Below the pieces are notes generated by a model. It was not told where the DNA came from. It did no database searches and was given only the letters and a program-made list of their open reading frames with translations. A stretch of DNA of 64,000 bases, from positions 1-64,000 of the forward strand of contig NZ_LTBA01000002.1 of assembly GCF_001594005.1 (NCBI RefSeq), written 5' to 3'. The stretch is from Clostridium tepidiprofundi DSM 19306 (GTDB taxonomy: Bacteria; Bacillota; Clostridia; Clostridiales; Clostridiaceae). This document shows, one piece after another, positions 63,320-64,000 of this stretch; the first letter of the stretch is position 1, and every line of letters starts with the position of its first letter. A program made the position numbers and the translations under genes.

Positions 63320-64000
63320 TTACCTTTTTTTTATTTTTCTAAGACCCCTTTTTTTCGCTTCCATTGATTCATTTATGTGAACCATATGGTGACGTGTAAC
63401 TGGCATAAGTAATACCCCTGCTACTGTCTTTTTCCCCCAAAAATCAATAAGCCATATAGCAGCCTCATCATTTGCTACTGCACCCAATTCAATAATTTTT
63501 TCAAGTCCGAGTTCAGAAACTTTTCTCTTTAAATCAGCGTATTCAAGCCTATGAACTATTTCTCGAGTTTTTCTCCCAACTGCTTTTCTATAATCCCTCA
63601 AAGCTTGCATATCAATTGTCTGACTGAACTTCAATATTTCATTCTCATCTAATGCATTGCCTGTATCATAAATTGAAGAATTTATCCTCTTAAGCCAATT
63701 TTCTTGGTCAATTACCTGTTTTTCACCATCTACGAGAATATTCATTGTAATATCTTCAATACGTGTCGAATGCCACATTCCATATGCAACTGTTCGCCCT
63801 TTTTTATTCTGACCTGTACGAAACGTTATTTCATCCATGCCTTCCCATAGCTCATCTTCAAATGTTATACAATCAATTCCCGATACATCCGAAGAATGTA
63901 TCCTAGCATGTTGATCCAAAAATAAATTAATAGCACTATCAAATGTTGACTTCTTTTTTAGTAATTCTCGAAGCCTTTTATGATTTTCGTTCCATGTTGC
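63320..64000 (-). CDS. DinB-superfamily protein, 5' end beyond the window
   Basis: The reading frame runs from its stop at 63320 to the window edge without a start, giving 226 visible residues; the first coded base lies outside. The visible N-terminal part (TWNENHKRLRELL ... FDSAINLFLDQHARIHSS) is the helical bundle with His, as in DinB-like clostridial proteins (WNENH ... LFLDQHA, then TFEDELWEG). A second histidine (WHSTRIEDI) is a typical metal ligand, and the C-terminal part has VTRHHMVHINESME. An internal TTG at 63919 is not the real start. Confidence 0.8.
   Translation of the reverse strand, partial: ATWNENHKRLRELLKKKSTFDSAINLFLDQHARIHSSDVSGIDCITFEDELWEGMDEITFRTGQNKKGRTVAYGMWHSTRIEDITMNILVDGEKQVIDQENWLKRINSSIYDTGNALDENEILKFSQTIDMQALRDYRKAVGRKTREIVHRLEYADLKRKVSELGLEKIIELGAVANDEAAIWLIDFWGKKTVAGVLLMPVTRHHMVHINESMEAKKRGLRKIKKR

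Noticed and set aside
63320-63919. A complete 199-residue gene starting at TTG 63919
   Set aside because: The frame stays open to the window edge and the upstream residues (TWNENHKRLRELL) continue the family pattern, so the gene is cut by the window.

Overview
The window is AT-rich DNA from a low-GC Gram-positive anaerobe. It is most likely a spore-forming member of the Clostridiaceae or a close relative. The evidence is T-box leaders on pheST and thrS, a YtxC-type sporulation gene next to thrS, infC-rpmI-rplT in Firmicutes order, KtrA/TrkH potassium uptake, lipoproteins and the anaerobic (cbi) cobalamin route. Most genes are on the minus strand. No rRNA, tRNA, CRISPR array, prophage or intact transposase was seen.

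Layout. 0.2-12.8 kb is a conserved translation and housekeeping block: pheT, pheS and a Phe T-box, an rRNA methyltransferase, ktrA, trkH, rplT, rpmI, infC and its leader, thrS and a Thr T-box, ytxC and a divergent DUF6873-type gene. 13.0-15.8 kb holds a chemoreceptor and a small exported protein. 16.1-36.9 kb is a cobalamin island. A cobalamin riboswitch at about 36.7-36.9 kb heads btuC-btuD-btuF-cbiP-cbiB-cobD-cbiA-cbiC-cbiD-cbiE-cbiT-cbiL-cbiF-cbiG-cbiH-cbiJ, about 19 kb in one direction. A second riboswitch with its own promoter controls a lipoprotein version of the cobaltochelatase CbiK. Together these genes take up corrinoids and make cobyric acid/adenosylcobinamide phosphate from a sirohydrochlorin-type precursor. 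The genes for precursor synthesis, adenosylation and nucleotide-loop assembly are not in the window.

37-64 kb is a mixed region: arsenate reductase, a metallo-hydrolase/PLC-like pair, a HAD phosphatase, a MATE exporter, hflK-hflC, a PilJ-type chemoreceptor, a proline-type aminopeptidase, an orphan DppB-like permease, a MoxR-DUF58-membrane protein operon, a GntR-controlled ABC exporter with a perfect operator palindrome, a SWIM/SNF2 ATPase, a flavodoxin, DUF4153 and DUF2500 proteins, a second metallo-beta-lactamase-fold protein, and the 3' part of a DinB-like gene cut by the window edge.

The most unusual feature is the load of small non-coding repeats, concentrated in the cobalamin operon. 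I distinguish five families. R1 is a three-hairpin element of about 115 bp that resembles the ends of an IS200/IS605 element (PATE-like). R2 is a MITE of about 131 bp with 14-bp terminal inverted repeats; one copy has a 9-bp target duplication. R3 is the short GGGGACGGTTCATT repeat. R4 is an element of about 160 bp with AAGGCATTT ends. R5 is an element of about 95 bp with CTAGTGCAGA ends. Several genes take their stop codon, last residues or start codon from these repeats (cbiB, cbiF, cbiH, cbiJ, btuC, a metallo-hydrolase and a membrane protein). Family names R1-R5 are mine. The mobile-element interpretation is inference from structure, because no database search was possible.
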